In this document: positions 23,904 through 33,223 of the stretch, piece by piece
Layout: each line of letters opens with the position of its first letter
How positions within the stretch are numbered: the stretch's first letter is position 1
Source of the DNA: VFZS01 sp964353255
GTDB lineage: Bacteria > Acidobacteriota > Terriglobia > Bryobacterales > Bryobacteraceae
Direction: 5' to 3'
Length of the DNA: 41,158 nt
NCBI GenBank assembly: GCA_964353255.1
Contig: CAYGVJ010000033.1
Span: forward strand, 1-41,158
Made by a program: the position numbers and the translations under genes
The notes under the pieces: generated by a model
Told to the model about the DNA's origin: nothing
Databases searched by the model: none
The model's input: only the letters and a program-made list of their open reading frames with translations

Positions 23904-25073
23904 CTACCATCCTAGCAGTCCCCTGGCGATCCCCACCACCTGCGGTCCCAATTGAAGCAGCACGCGCGGCGTCACCATTGCCAGCGGCAGCAGCGCCGCC
24001 CAAGGCTTACCCGGCCCCCCGCTCACGGCCACCAGCAGCAGCAGCGGCGTGAGCGTCCGCCCGAAGCTGTAGACGCTCTCCCAGAGGGCAACTGTTCCCA
24101 GGAAGATCGGCACCAGCGCGAACAGGCCGATGACGATCTCGGTTGCGCCAAGCCGGCGTTCGCGCAGCGCTCGCCAGGCCAGATACAGGCACAGCAGCAT
24201 GCCCGCCAGAGCCAGGTAGTCCAGCCCATGCGCCAGCCAGGCCACCGGCGCCGCCAGAGGGTATTGCGGCGGGTGGAAGATCACCCGCGCCAATCCCCTG
24301 AACGGCACCCATTCGTACGTCGCGCCCGCCCAGTCGGGACTGTGACGCTGCACGTAGGCGTACCAGGCCAGCGCCGGAAGCGCCGACGTCGAAAGCCGCG
24401 CCGCGCGCAGCCACTGGCGCCGCAGCAGAGCCGCGGCTGAGCAGGCCACCACCAGCAGCAGCCCGGTCTCCCGCGTCAGGCCGGCCAGAATCAGCACCGC
24501 ATACAGCCGCCAGGTCCCTCCCCCGCGGGCATAGATGACGAACCCGACGCACAACGCCGCCAGCACTCCGTCCACGGTCAGCCGGTCGATTGAAATCAGC
24601 GCCGCCGGCGCCAGCGCGAACCCCAGGCCCCAGGCCGGCTGCCCCAAGCGCACCTCGCCCCACCGGCTCAGCCACCAGGCCCCCAGAAAGATGAACCCAA
24701 GCACCACGCCCAGATAGGCGGCGTCGATGTAGCGATCTTGACCTCCGGCCAGCAAGTACGCCAGGCCGGGCGCCAGAATCCGCCGGTAGCGCAGGCGCGG
24801 CGCGTCGATGTGCTTCCAGAACCCGCGCCGCAGCAGCGGATCGTGGGCAATGTAGTGGTAGAACTGGCCGTCAAATCCGGTGCTGCCGGCGAACCTGTAG
24901 ACGTTCTCGGAGGCCAACTCCGCCGGCACGCTCCACTTCTCGCCGGTGCAGTAGAGCGCTGTCCAGTTGCCTTGGTAGTTGTAGTGAACCGTGAGCGCCC
25001 ACCACAGCAGCGTCAGAGCCGCCGCCGCGGCCGCCCACCGCAGGCAGGCGGCGCGCCTCACCGGCTCAGCCAT
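23904..25073 (-). CDS. Polytopic membrane protein (GT-C/mannosyltransferase-like)
   Basis: 389 residues, about ten hydrophobic helices. The first loop holds YNYQGNWTALYCTGEKW and GFDGQFYHYIAHDPLLRRGF, resembling the periplasmic loop with catalytic acid in GT-C lipid-linked glycosyltransferases. Other clear segments are AAYLGVVLGFIFLGAWWL and LAGLTRETGLLLVVACSAAAL. No family was recognised firmly. Its start at 25073 overlaps the end of the upstream hydrolase gene by 16 bases, so the two are coupled. Confidence 0.75.
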   Translation of the reverse strand: MAEPVRRAACLRWAAAAAALTLLWWALTVHYNYQGNWTALYCTGEKWSVPAELASENVYRFAGSTGFDGQFYHYIAHDPLLRRGFWKHIDAPRLRYRRILAPGLAYLLAGGQDRYIDAAYLGVVLGFIFLGAWWLSRWGEVRLGQPAWGLGFALAPAALISIDRLTVDGVLAALCVGFVIYARGGGTWRLYAVLILAGLTRETGLLLVVACSAAALLRRQWLRAARLSTSALPALAWYAYVQRHSPDWAGATYEWVPFRGLARVIFHPPQYPLAAPVAWLAHGLDYLALAGMLLCLYLAWRALRERRLGATEIVIGLFALVPIFLGTVALWESVYSFGRTLTPLLLLVAVSGGPGKPWAALLPLAMVTPRVLLQLGPQVVGIARGLLGW

Positions 25074-27163
25074 TCCCCGTAGGTCTCCTTGAAGCTTCTT
25101 CGCTCGACAATGCGGACTTTGCCCGCCGGGGCGTATTCCGCGGCGGCCTCCAGCACCGAAGCCCTTCCTCCCATCGGCGTCCTCGGCCCCACCAGCAGTA
25201 GGACAGGCCCACGGCCTGTCAGCCCATGGCCTGTCACCAGACGTGCCACATCCGGCAAATCAAAATCTCTCAGCACGCCGGGAATCACTATATCCACGAC
25301 GTTCTGATGCACCGCCGCCCGCGCGATCTGCATGTAGGAAAGCACCGCTCGCTCCAGCGCCACCTTCCTGATGCGCGGCTCCAGAGCCGCCGCCAGCAGC
25401 CCGACCACGCTGCCGTTTCCTTTGCCCAGCACGGCCACCCGCTCCGCATCCACGTCCGGCCGGTAGGTCAGGTAGTCGAATACTCGCAGCAAATCTCCCA
25501 CCTGCATGCCCACCATCGTCTTGCCCACCAGGATGGCCCGCATCGCCCTTTGATACGCGTTGCTCGGGCCTCCCGCGGGCTTCTCCGGAGCGCTCTCGCC
25601 CCACCCGCGCAGATCGGGGGCCGCCACCAGGCAGCCGGCCCGCACCAAGGCCTCGATGTCGCCTCCCGGACCGGCCTCCGCGGCCTTGCCCGCCGGGTTC
25701 AGGAACAACACCGCGGGCCTGGGCTCCGCTCCGGCCACAGGCGCGAAGACCAGCACAGGAACCGTGATCCCCGGCTCGGTCTCCAGCGCCAGCTTCTCGA
25801 TGCGGTACCCGGCGCGGACGACCTCTCCGGCCCTCACTACCGGCGGCGCGCCGCGGCTCACATCCAAGCCCGTGCGCGCCGCGATTGCCGCGCGCAGCCG
25901 GGCCGCATTCTTGATCCTGCCCGGACGATAAATGCGTTCGGCCAGCGTCCGGTTCAGCGAATGCACGGTTTCGCCCTTCAGCGACGTGGCCACTTGGCCC
26001 GTGGGCGTCGCGTTCAGGTTGGCGTCCGGCTCGATATTGAAATCCTCTTCCGAGCCCTGGCCGGGCGCCCGGCTCAGCCACTGCTCCATCCATTGGTAGG
26101 TCGCCTCGCGCAGCGGCTTCGACCACCCGTGCTTGTCGTCATGCTCGAAGAACGCGATCCGCTCGCCGGCCCCGAGGATTTCGTACGCCCGCCGCGCCTC
26201 GGCGAAGCTGGCCCGCGCGCCTTCGATGGGGAAGAAATCCCGCGCCGCGGTCACCACCTTCAGCGGACGCGGCGCGAAGGCGATCAGGAAATCCCCGAAG
26301 TCCAGCCCATCCTTCAGGAAGCCGGCGAGGTTCTGCTCGGCGTCCTGCGGCCCCGAGCCGGCCCACAGTTTCTCCCAGGAAGTGATGTAGCAGGCCGGCG
26401 CGGCCACCCCCAGGCGCGGCTCGACCACCTGCAAGTACGCCGTCTCGGTGCCGCCGCCCGAATTGCCGGCCACGCCGATGCGGCGCCGGTCAACCTCCTT
26501 GCGCGTCAGCAAATAGTCCACGCCCCGGACGGCGTCCCACAACTCGTAGCGGGCGAAGTTGGTCCCGGTAAGCAGGCACTGCAACCCGGCCATGGTGTGC
26601 TCGGCGGTGCTGCCGAAGCGCGGCTTGCCGCGGTCCGCGTCGAAGTACTCGTAGCGTTCCCCTTGTCCCGGCGGGTCCCAGGCCAGCACCACGAAACCCC
26701 GGCGCGCCAGCGAGATCCACACCCTCTGGTAGGCCTCGAAAGCCTTGCCGTTGGCGCTGTGCCCGGAGGCGCCCAGCATCGCCGGATACGGTGGCCGGCC
26801 CCGCGTGGGAACATACAGGCTCGCCGTCACGTAGAACCTGGGCAGACTCTCGTAAACGAGCTTCTCCACCCGGTAGCCATCGCGCTCCAGCGTTCCCGTG
26901 ATCCGCGCGTTCAGCGGAGTCCTCTCAGGAAACCCGCCCAGGGCCTCAAGGACCTTCTTCCGGATGTAGGCCTGGCGCGCCCGCACCTCATCCGCCGCCC
27001 GCAGGCCCGCCACCCGCGTGGCGCGCTCCTCCCAGAGCTGCTTGGCCTTCTCCGTCAGGTAGCGCTCCAGCATCCCGCCCAGGCCCGGTGTCACCTCCAG
27101 TTCCGCTTGCGCCCCCAGCGCCTGCGCCGCCAGCAGTCCCGCCGCTACGATTGCCGTTCTCAT
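25058..27163 (-). CDS. Exported tandem alpha/beta-hydrolase (acetyl esterase-like), second domain degenerate
   Basis: 701 residues with a signal peptide (MRTAIVAAGLLAAQALGAQA). The first domain (about 100-370) is an AXE/DUF-type alpha/beta-hydrolase: PAMLGASGHSANGKAF, VLAWDPPGQGER, nucleophile elbow VAGNSGGGTE, acid VVTAARDFFP and His in DDKHGWSK. The second domain (about 420-690) has the same fold signs (PAVLFLNPAGKA, VAAPDLRGWGES), but its elbow reads LGKGNGSV without the nucleophile Ser and no Asp/His pair is clear, so it is probably non-catalytic. ATG 27163 has a GAGGTGAG Shine-Dalgarno; the frame extends ten codons further, without one. Confidence 0.87.
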   Translation of the reverse strand: MRTAIVAAGLLAAQALGAQAELEVTPGLGGMLERYLTEKAKQLWEERATRVAGLRAADEVRARQAYIRKKVLEALGGFPERTPLNARITGTLERDGYRVEKLVYESLPRFYVTASLYVPTRGRPPYPAMLGASGHSANGKAFEAYQRVWISLARRGFVVLAWDPPGQGERYEYFDADRGKPRFGSTAEHTMAGLQCLLTGTNFARYELWDAVRGVDYLLTRKEVDRRRIGVAGNSGGGTETAYLQVVEPRLGVAAPACYITSWEKLWAGSGPQDAEQNLAGFLKDGLDFGDFLIAFAPRPLKVVTAARDFFPIEGARASFAEARRAYEILGAGERIAFFEHDDKHGWSKPLREATYQWMEQWLSRAPGQGSEEDFNIEPDANLNATPTGQVATSLKGETVHSLNRTLAERIYRPGRIKNAARLRAAIAARTGLDVSRGAPPVVRAGEVVRAGYRIEKLALETEPGITVPVLVFAPVAGAEPRPAVLFLNPAGKAAEAGPGGDIEALVRAGCLVAAPDLRGWGESAPEKPAGGPSNAYQRAMRAILVGKTMVGMQVGDLLRVFDYLTYRPDVDAERVAVLGKGNGSVVGLLAAALEPRIRKVALERAVLSYMQIARAAVHQNVVDIVIPGVLRDFDLPDVARLVTGHGLTGRGPVLLLVGPRTPMGGRASVLEAAAEYAPAGKVRIVERRSFKETYGEWLSR

Positions 27164-27213
27164 TCTCACCTCGGTCTGGTGTGAGTTTATCACCCGGCCG
27201 CTCCGGCTTGTGA

Positions 27214-27219
27214 TGTAAT
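27214..27219 (+). promoter_or_regulatory. -10 box placing transcription start at the GTG of the serine hydrolase gene
   Basis: TGTAAT (five of six) followed by six bases and then GTG 27226, the same spacing as at 7216/7228. No Shine-Dalgarno, so the mRNA is probably leaderless. No clear -35. Confidence 0.45.
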
Positions 27220-27225
27220 CTCTGT

Positions 27226-28308
27226 GTGCCGAATCGCGCGCTCGTCCGCCTATCCCTGACAGCGCTCCTCTGCGCCGCTCCGCTGGCCGCTCAGCGCTTA
27301 GCGCGCGAGCGAATCGCGGGGATCGAAAAAGCTATTTCCGAGGAGATGGCCCGCCAGAAGATGCCGGCTTTGTCGGTGGCCGTAGGCAAGGACCAGCGGC
27401 TGGCCTGGAGTGCGGGCTTTGGCATGGCCGAGCTGGAGAACTCCGTCCCCGCCAGGGCCCTCACCGTGTACCGCACGGCCTCGCTGGTCAAGCCCATCAC
27501 GGCCGTCGCGGTTATGCAACTGGCCGAGCGCGGCAAGCTCGATCTGGACGCCCCCATTCAGAAATACGTGCCAGCCTTCCCCGAGAAGCCCTGGCCTATC
27601 ACCGCCCGGCTGCTGCTAAGCCATCAGAGCGGCATCCGCCACTATCGCGTCTTCCCGGATGAGGTGGGCAACACGCGCCACTACACCGATCTCCTCGAAC
27701 CGCTCAAGCTCTTCGCCGCCGACCCGCTCGGGTTCGAGCCCGGCGCCAAGTTTCTCTACTCCAGCTACGGCTACTGCCTGCTCGGGGCCGCGGTGGAAGG
27801 CGCCTGCGGCGCGAAGTTCGTGGACTACCTCCGGGAGAACATCTTGGTGCCCGCCGGCATGGAGCACACCCGAGCCGACAGCGTGCAGGATATCATTCCG
27901 AACCGCGCTCGCGGCTACCGCCTGAACGCCGCCGGGATCATCGAGAACTGCGCCCTGGCCGACACCTCTAACAAGATCCCCGCTGGCGGCCTGGTCTCCA
28001 CCGTCGAGGATCTCCTCAAGTTCACGGTCGCCCTCAACCAGGGCCGCCTGGTCAAGTCCGAGACGCGCGAACAAATGTACACCGCGCAGAAGACCCGCGA
28101 CGGCCAGCCCGCCCCTTTCGGACTGGGCTTCGGCATCCAGGAGTCCCAGGGCCTGAAGTGGGTGGCGCACGTGGGCGACCAGCAAGGCGTCTCGGCTCTG
28201 CTGGCCAGCTTGCCCGCCCAGGGCTTCACTGTGGTCCTGATCACGAACCTGGAGCGCGCAGACCTGGACCGCCTGGCCAGCCGGATCGCGGGACTGGTTC
28301 TGCGCTAG
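27226..28308 (+). CDS. Exported class C beta-lactamase-like serine hydrolase
   Basis: 360 residues. A short signal peptide (LVRLSLTALLCAAPLAAQ) is followed by a beta-lactamase/PBP4-like domain. The catalytic SxxK is Ser86-Leu-Val-Lys89 (TASLVKPI). The second motif is FLYSSYGYCLLG, where the usual YxN reads YSS. The third is WVAHVGDQQG (HxG in place of KTG). Such enzymes act as esterases or D-amino peptidases as often as beta-lactamases, so resistance should not be inferred. Divergent from the hydrolase operon with 62 bases between starts. Confidence 0.9.
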   Translation: MPNRALVRLSLTALLCAAPLAAQRLARERIAGIEKAISEEMARQKMPALSVAVGKDQRLAWSAGFGMAELENSVPARALTVYRTASLVKPITAVAVMQLAERGKLDLDAPIQKYVPAFPEKPWPITARLLLSHQSGIRHYRVFPDEVGNTRHYTDLLEPLKLFAADPLGFEPGAKFLYSSYGYCLLGAAVEGACGAKFVDYLRENILVPAGMEHTRADSVQDIIPNRARGYRLNAAGIIENCALADTSNKIPAGGLVSTVEDLLKFTVALNQGRLVKSETREQMYTAQKTRDGQPAPFGLGFGIQESQGLKWVAHVGDQQGVSALLASLPAQGFTVVLITNLERADLDRLASRIAGLVLR

Positions 28309-28333
28309 CGACCCTGCGGCCTGGGGCCCAAGC

Positions 28334-28717
28334 TCAGTCGCGGCTGGCAGATTCTACCGTCTTCTCCTGGCACGGCGCGCAGAACCTGGCCCAGGGGACA
28401 GCGTCCAGGCGCCTGGCCGAGAGCGGCTGGCTGCACTCCTGGCACACGCCGTAGGATCCCTCACCCAAGCGGCGCAGCGCGGCCTGTATGTCGCGCAGCA
28501 GGGCCATTTCCAGCCGGTTCTGATTCAGGAACAGCCATTCGTCGTGATTCTTCTGGCACCAGTCCCCGAAATCCAGCGGCTCCTCCGGCCGGTGCACCAC
28601 CTCGGCGGCGCGCGCCGCTGACAGCCGTTCCCGCAACTCCTCTTCTTTGTGCCGCAAAGCTGCCCGGAACCCCTCCAGCTCCCCGGGCGCGATCGGCGGG
28701 TTCCCCGTTTTGGTCAT
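28334..28717 (-). CDS. DksA/TraR-family zinc-finger protein
   Basis: 127 residues. The N-terminal half is a coiled coil (FRAALRHKEEELRERL, then NQNRLEMALLRDIQAALRRL), as in DksA, which inserts into the RNA polymerase secondary channel. The C-terminal C4 zinc finger is YGVCQECSQPL and RFCAPCQEK. The acidic residues at the tip differ from E. coli DksA (DFGDWCQKNHDEW), so ppGpp-linked activity is uncertain. Convergent with the serine hydrolase gene, divergent from polX. Confidence 0.9.
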   Translation of the reverse strand: MTKTGNPPIAPGELEGFRAALRHKEEELRERLSAARAAEVVHRPEEPLDFGDWCQKNHDEWLFLNQNRLEMALLRDIQAALRRLGEGSYGVCQECSQPLSARRLDAVPWARFCAPCQEKTVESASRD

Positions 28718-28834
28718 AAGTGGCAGTCAAAATAAAATAACACGCTTTTCCCGAAATGCAACAAAAAAATTCCACCGCCGCCCCTGGTTCCTGCTCCCGG
28801 TCCCGCTCCGTCATAATGGAAGTTCGCCCCCGCG
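28718..28834. promoter_or_regulatory. Divergent promoter region, DksA-like gene / polX operon
   Basis: 117 bases, unusually AT-rich at its left end. Minus strand: TTGCAT, 16 bases, TATTTT upstream of ATG 28717. Plus strand: CATAAT at 28812-28817, which would give a leader of roughly 11 bases before ATG 28835. Neither start has a good Shine-Dalgarno. Confidence 0.4.
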
Positions 28835-30562
28835 ATGGAGAACCGCGAGATTGCCCGCCTGCTGGCGGAGACCGCCGACCTGATGGAGATCGCCGCCGAG
28901 GACCCCTTCCGCATCCGCAGCTACCGGAACGCCGCCGGCGTCATCGAGAACCACCCCGAGCGCATCATGGATATCCTGGCCGACCCCGCCCGCCGGGTCA
29001 CCGATATGCCCGGCATCGGGAAAGGGCTGGCCGCGGTGCTCGCGGAAATCCGCGCCCGCGGCTCCTTCGGGCGCCGTGAGTCGCTGCTGGCCAAGTATCC
29101 TCCCACCGCTCTGGAGCTGCTGAAGATCCAGGGCCTCGGCCCCAAGACTATCGCCCGGCTGTGGGAGCACTACCGCGTCAGCACGGTGGACGACCTGGAG
29201 CGGATCTGCCTCGAACACAAGCTCCGCGAGCTGCCCCGCCTGGGCGCCAAGCTCGAAGAGAAAGTCCTTCGCTCGATTGCCCACTACCGCCAGAGCGCCG
29301 GGCGCTTTCTTTTGTCTTACGCCGCCGAGGTGGCCGAAAGCCTCACCCGCCACCTGGCGGCCACTCCGGGCCTGGAGAAGATCACGCCGGCGGGCAGCTA
29401 CCGCCGCGGCAAAGAGACCGTGGGCGACCTGGACCTGCTGGTGGCCGGCCCCGGCGCGGCGGCGGCCCTGGACCGCTTCGCCGCCTACTCCGGCGTCGCC
29501 GAGGTGCTGGCTAAAGGCCCGAACAAGGCCAGCGCCAAGGTCGGCTCGCCTCCCATCCAGGTCGATGTCCGCGCCGTGCCGATCGAGAGCTACGGCGCCG
29601 CGCTCCAGTATTTCACCGGCAGCAAGGACCACAACGTCGCCCTCCGCACCCGCTGTCTCAGGCTCGGCTACACCCTCAACGAGTACGGCCTGTTCCGCCT
29701 GGAGGACAACGCGAAAGCCGCCGGCGAGACCGAGGAGGACGTCTACCGGCGGCTCGAACTGGACTGGATCCCGCCCGAGCTGCGCGAAAACCAGGGCGAG
29801 ATCGACGCCGCGGCCGAGGGCCGCCTGCCGCGCCTGATCTCCCCCGGCGAGATTCGCGGCGACCTGCACGTCCACACCACCGAGAGCGATGGCCGGGGCT
29901 CGCTGCTGGAGATGGCCCAGGCCGCCGGCGCCCTGGGCTACAGCTACCTCGCCGTCACCGACCACTCCAAGGCCCTGGCCATGGTCAACGGCCTGGACGA
30001 AGCCCGCGTGGTGGCGCTGGCGCGGCAGGTCCGCGAGCTGAATCGCCGCGGTCTGCCCGTTCACGTCTTCTCCGGCATCGAGTGCGACATTCGCAAGGAC
30101 GGCTCGATGGACCTGGCCGACGACGCCCTGGCGGAGCTCGACGTGGTCGTCGGCAGCGTGCACAGTTACATGAACATGGAATCCGCCGAGATGACCGACC
30201 GGCTTCTGCGCGCCCTCGAGTGCCCCCACCTCCACATCCTGGGCCACCCCACCGGCCGCCTGCTGCTGGTCCGCGACCGCTTCCCCTTCGACTTCGAGCA
30301 GGTGGCCCGCCGCGCCGCCGAGCGCAACGTATTCTTCGAGATCAGCGCCGCTCCGGAGCGCCTGGACCTCTACGACTCCTTGCTCCGCGCCGCTAAAGCC
30401 CGCGGCGCCCGCTTCATCATCTCCACCGACGCTCACCACCCCGCGCAGCTCGCCAACATGCGCTATGGCGTCATGATGGCCCGCCGCGGCTGGCTCGAAG
30501 CGCCCGACGTGGCCAACACCCTGCCGCTAGACCGCTTCCAGGAGGCTCTTCGCCGAAACTGA
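28835..30562 (+). CDS. polX: DNA polymerase/3'-5' exonuclease PolX
   Basis: 575 residues, the full length of bacterial PolX. It has the N-terminal 8-kDa-like domain with helix-hairpin-helix motifs (MPGIGKGLAAVL, IQGLGPKTIARLW), the polymerase beta palm with the GDLD metal motif (AGSYRRGKETVGDLDLLV, then IQVDVRAVP), and the C-terminal PHP nuclease domain (GDLHVHTTESDG, VTDHSKAL, FSGIECDI, ISTDAHHP). Gap-filling repair synthesis with intrinsic exonuclease is the known role. First gene of an operon; the next start is one base after its stop. Confidence 0.96.
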   Translation: MENREIARLLAETADLMEIAAEDPFRIRSYRNAAGVIENHPERIMDILADPARRVTDMPGIGKGLAAVLAEIRARGSFGRRESLLAKYPPTALELLKIQGLGPKTIARLWEHYRVSTVDDLERICLEHKLRELPRLGAKLEEKVLRSIAHYRQSAGRFLLSYAAEVAESLTRHLAATPGLEKITPAGSYRRGKETVGDLDLLVAGPGAAAALDRFAAYSGVAEVLAKGPNKASAKVGSPPIQVDVRAVPIESYGAALQYFTGSKDHNVALRTRCLRLGYTLNEYGLFRLEDNAKAAGETEEDVYRRLELDWIPPELRENQGEIDAAAEGRLPRLISPGEIRGDLHVHTTESDGRGSLLEMAQAAGALGYSYLAVTDHSKALAMVNGLDEARVVALARQVRELNRRGLPVHVFSGIECDIRKDGSMDLADDALAELDVVVGSVHSYMNMESAEMTDRLLRALECPHLHILGHPTGRLLLVRDRFPFDFEQVARRAAERNVFFEISAAPERLDLYDSLLRAAKARGARFIISTDAHHPAQLANMRYGVMMARRGWLEAPDVANTLPLDRFQEALRRN

Positions 30563-30563
30563 C

Positions 30564-31886
30564 ATGCCCAGACACACTGCTCCGCCTGACTACCGCGTCC
30601 CCATTGAGCGCCTCGAGCTCCCCAACGGCCTGCGCGTGATCCTGTCCCCGGACACCTCCGTGCCCGTCGTGACGGTCTACGTGATCTACGGAGTGGGCGC
30701 GCGCGCCGAGGAAGAAGGCCGCACCGGCTTCGCGCACCTCTTCGAGCACATGATGTTCCAGGGCTCCCGGAACGCTCCGAAGGGAATGCACTTCCGGCTG
30801 GTCGAGTCCAACGGCGGCGCGCTCAACGGCTCCACGCACCCCGACTACACCGACTACTTCGAGGTGCTCCCCTCTAATAAGCTGGCGCTCGGCCTGTGGC
30901 TGGAGGCCGACCGGATGCGCGGCCTGCTGGTCAACCAGGAGAACCTCGACAACCAGCGCGATACCGTGAAGCAGGAACGCCGCCTGGGTCTCGACAACCG
31001 CCCCTACGCCGCCGCCATCGTCGAGCGCTGGCCCGAGCTGGCCTTCCGCAACTGGCACAACTCGCACTCCCTCATCGGGTCCTTCGAGGACCTGGACGCC
31101 GCCACCGTCGAGGACGTCGCCCGGTTCTTCCGCACCCACTATGCGCCTAACAACGCGGTCCTGGCGGTCGCCGGCGACCTCCGCATCCCCGCGGCCCGCA
31201 AGCTCGCCGAGACCTGCTTCGGAGACATTCCGCCGCAGCCCCGGCCTGCTCCGCCTGATCTGAGCGAGCCGCGCCAGACGGCCTCCCGCGCCGGGCTCTG
31301 CCGCGACCGCCTGGCGAAGGTCCCGGCGCTCATCGTCGGCTACCCCGGCCCGCCCCGCCGCTCCCCGGACTACTACGCCCTGGCCATGCTGGACATCGTG
31401 CTCACCGCGGGCCGCAGCTCGCGCTTCCATCGCCAGCTGGTGAAGGGGCATCGCTCCGTCATCCAGTACGAGGCCAACCTGGGCTGGCCGTTCGCCGGCG
31501 CATCCGACTACAAGGACCCGGGTCTGTACGCCATGTTTCTGTTCCACCACCCCACCTTCAGCGGTCGCGACATCCTCAGGCAGGTCGAGGAAGAGATCCA
31601 CGCCGTCGCCGCCGGGGGCGTCAGGCCTGCCGAGTTGGAGCGCGCCCGGACCTTCCTGCGCTCCAGCCGCATGCGCCAGCTTCAGACCTCCCGCAGCCGT
31701 GCCGCGCTCCTGGCCCAGTACGAGCTGCTAGATGGCGACCCCAACTACGCCAACACCGAACTCGAGCACTTCCTGGCCGTCTCCGCGGGCCGAATCCGCG
31801 ACGCCGCCGCCCGCTGGCTCCTTCGCCGCCGCCGCAACGTGCTCGAAATTGTCCCAGATACCTCGCCGGAGGGCGCCCCCGCATGA
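30564..31886 (+). CDS. M16-family zinc metallopeptidase, catalytic subunit
   Basis: 440 residues. The inverted zinc motif HxxEH is present at residues 58-62 (HLFEHMMF), with the distal Glu in TVKQERRLGLDNRPY. A short N-terminus before RVPIERLELPNGLRVILSPD and no signal peptide indicate a cytoplasmic protein. The C-terminal half-barrel (LAMLDIVLTAGRSSRFHRQL) is intact. Its stop overlaps the start of the next gene by four bases (ATGA); the two probably form the active/inactive heterodimer known for paired bacterial M16 proteins. Confidence 0.95.
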   Translation: MPRHTAPPDYRVPIERLELPNGLRVILSPDTSVPVVTVYVIYGVGARAEEEGRTGFAHLFEHMMFQGSRNAPKGMHFRLVESNGGALNGSTHPDYTDYFEVLPSNKLALGLWLEADRMRGLLVNQENLDNQRDTVKQERRLGLDNRPYAAAIVERWPELAFRNWHNSHSLIGSFEDLDAATVEDVARFFRTHYAPNNAVLAVAGDLRIPAARKLAETCFGDIPPQPRPAPPDLSEPRQTASRAGLCRDRLAKVPALIVGYPGPPRRSPDYYALAMLDIVLTAGRSSRFHRQLVKGHRSVIQYEANLGWPFAGASDYKDPGLYAMFLFHHPTFSGRDILRQVEEEIHAVAAGGVRPAELERARTFLRSSRMRQLQTSRSRAALLAQYELLDGDPNYANTELEHFLAVSAGRIRDAAARWLLRRRRNVLEIVPDTSPEGAPA

Positions 31887-33223
31887 ATCTCCACAAACCC
31901 CCGCGTACCCGCGAATTGCAGCCCTTCAGGCTTCCGCCCGTCTTCGAGACGACGCTCGCCAATGGCCTGGCCGTGGTGCTCGTCGAAGACCGCCGCTTCC
32001 CGCTGGTCACCGCGCGCCTCGGCTTTCACGCCGGCTCGAAGTTCGACCCCGCGGACCTGGCGGGCCTCGCCGAGAGCACCGGCGCTTTGCTGATGGAGGG
32101 CACTCGCCGCCGCAGCGCCCGGCAGATCGCCGAGCAAGTCGCCAACATCGGCGGCGCCCTCAGCGCCGACTCCTCGCCCGACGCGCTCCTCATCGACTCG
32201 AGCGCTCTGGCCCACCACCTGCCGGAGATGCTCGACCTGCTCTCCGACGTCGCCCGCCACTCCGTCTTCCCGCCGCGCGAGGTCGCCCTGCGCAAGCAGA
32301 ACCGCAAGCAGGAACTCCTGGCCCAGCGCTCCCAGGCCGAGTTCCTGGCCGCCGAGAAGTTCGTTGAGGTTCTGTTCCATCCCCATCCTTACGCCCGCCA
32401 GGAGCCGACGCTGGACTCGATCGACCGCTTCAGCCGCTCCGCCATGCAAGCGTTTCGCGACCGCTTGCTCGCGCCCAACAACTCCGTCCTGGTCCTGCTC
32501 GGCGCGCTCCCGCCGCGTCGCCAGACGCTCGAGCTGATTCGCGCCAACTTCAGCGACTGGAAGCGGAGACCCTTGCCCTCGGGTCCCGCCCGCCGCTTTC
32601 CGCGCCCGCGGCGCAGCATTGTCCTGCTCAACCGCCCCGGCTCGGTCCAGGCCGACATCCGCATCGGGCGGGTGGCGGTCAATCGCTCCAGCCCGGACTA
32701 CTTTCCGCTGCTGGTCGCCAACAACATCCTCGGCGGCGGCGCCAGCTCCCGGTTGTTCATGAACATCCGTGAGCGGAAAGGCTACGCCTACGACGCTCAC
32801 TCCGCGCTGATGCCCATGCGCGATGCCGGCCTGGCCAGCGTCATTACCCAGGTTCGCAACGCCGCGCTCGCCGCCGCGCTCCACGCTCTGCTGACCGAGA
32901 TGAGCCGCCTGGGGCGCCGCTCGGTCACCGCAACCGAGCTGGCCGCGGCCAAGAACTACCTTGCCGGGGTCTTCGTCATTCGGCTGGAAACCCAGGACGG
33001 CCTGGCGGGCCAACTGGCCGGCGTCAAGCTGATGGGTCTGCCGCTCGGCTTCCTGGAGAAGTACACCTCGCGGGTGCGCGGGGTCACTCCGGAGCGCCTC
33101 CAGGCCACCGCCGCGCGGCACTTCAATCCGGAGGCGGCCGCCATCGTCGTCGTCGGTGACGCCGCCCAGATCGGCAAGCAGCTCGAGGAGTTCGGCACGC
33201 TGACCGTGGAGGAGGCCCGGTGA
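31883..33223 (+). CDS. M16-family peptidase, non-catalytic partner
   Basis: 446 residues with the M16 fold (FETTLANGLAVVLVEDRRFP at the start, NNILGGGASSRLFMNIRERKGYAY in the C-terminal half). The position of HxxEH reads GLAESTGALLMEGT, so all zinc ligands there are lost. The Arg-Lys-Gly-Tyr-Ala-Tyr substrate-binding motif (RKGYAY) is kept. This matches the split M16B arrangement, in which one chain supplies zinc and the other the R/Y pair. Overlaps its neighbours on both sides by four bases. Confidence 0.95.
   Translation: MNLHKPPRTRELQPFRLPPVFETTLANGLAVVLVEDRRFPLVTARLGFHAGSKFDPADLAGLAESTGALLMEGTRRRSARQIAEQVANIGGALSADSSPDALLIDSSALAHHLPEMLDLLSDVARHSVFPPREVALRKQNRKQELLAQRSQAEFLAAEKFVEVLFHPHPYARQEPTLDSIDRFSRSAMQAFRDRLLAPNNSVLVLLGALPPRRQTLELIRANFSDWKRRPLPSGPARRFPRPRRSIVLLNRPGSVQADIRIGRVAVNRSSPDYFPLLVANNILGGGASSRLFMNIRERKGYAYDAHSALMPMRDAGLASVITQVRNAALAAALHALLTEMSRLGRRSVTATELAAAKNYLAGVFVIRLETQDGLAGQLAGVKLMGLPLGFLEKYTSRVRGVTPERLQATAARHFNPEAAAIVVVGDAAQIGKQLEEFGTLTVEEAR

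Noticed and set aside
27226..28308. Antibiotic-resistance beta-lactamase
   Set aside because: The SxxK family includes many esterases and peptidases; YSS and HVG motifs and the soil-type context do not support a resistance call.
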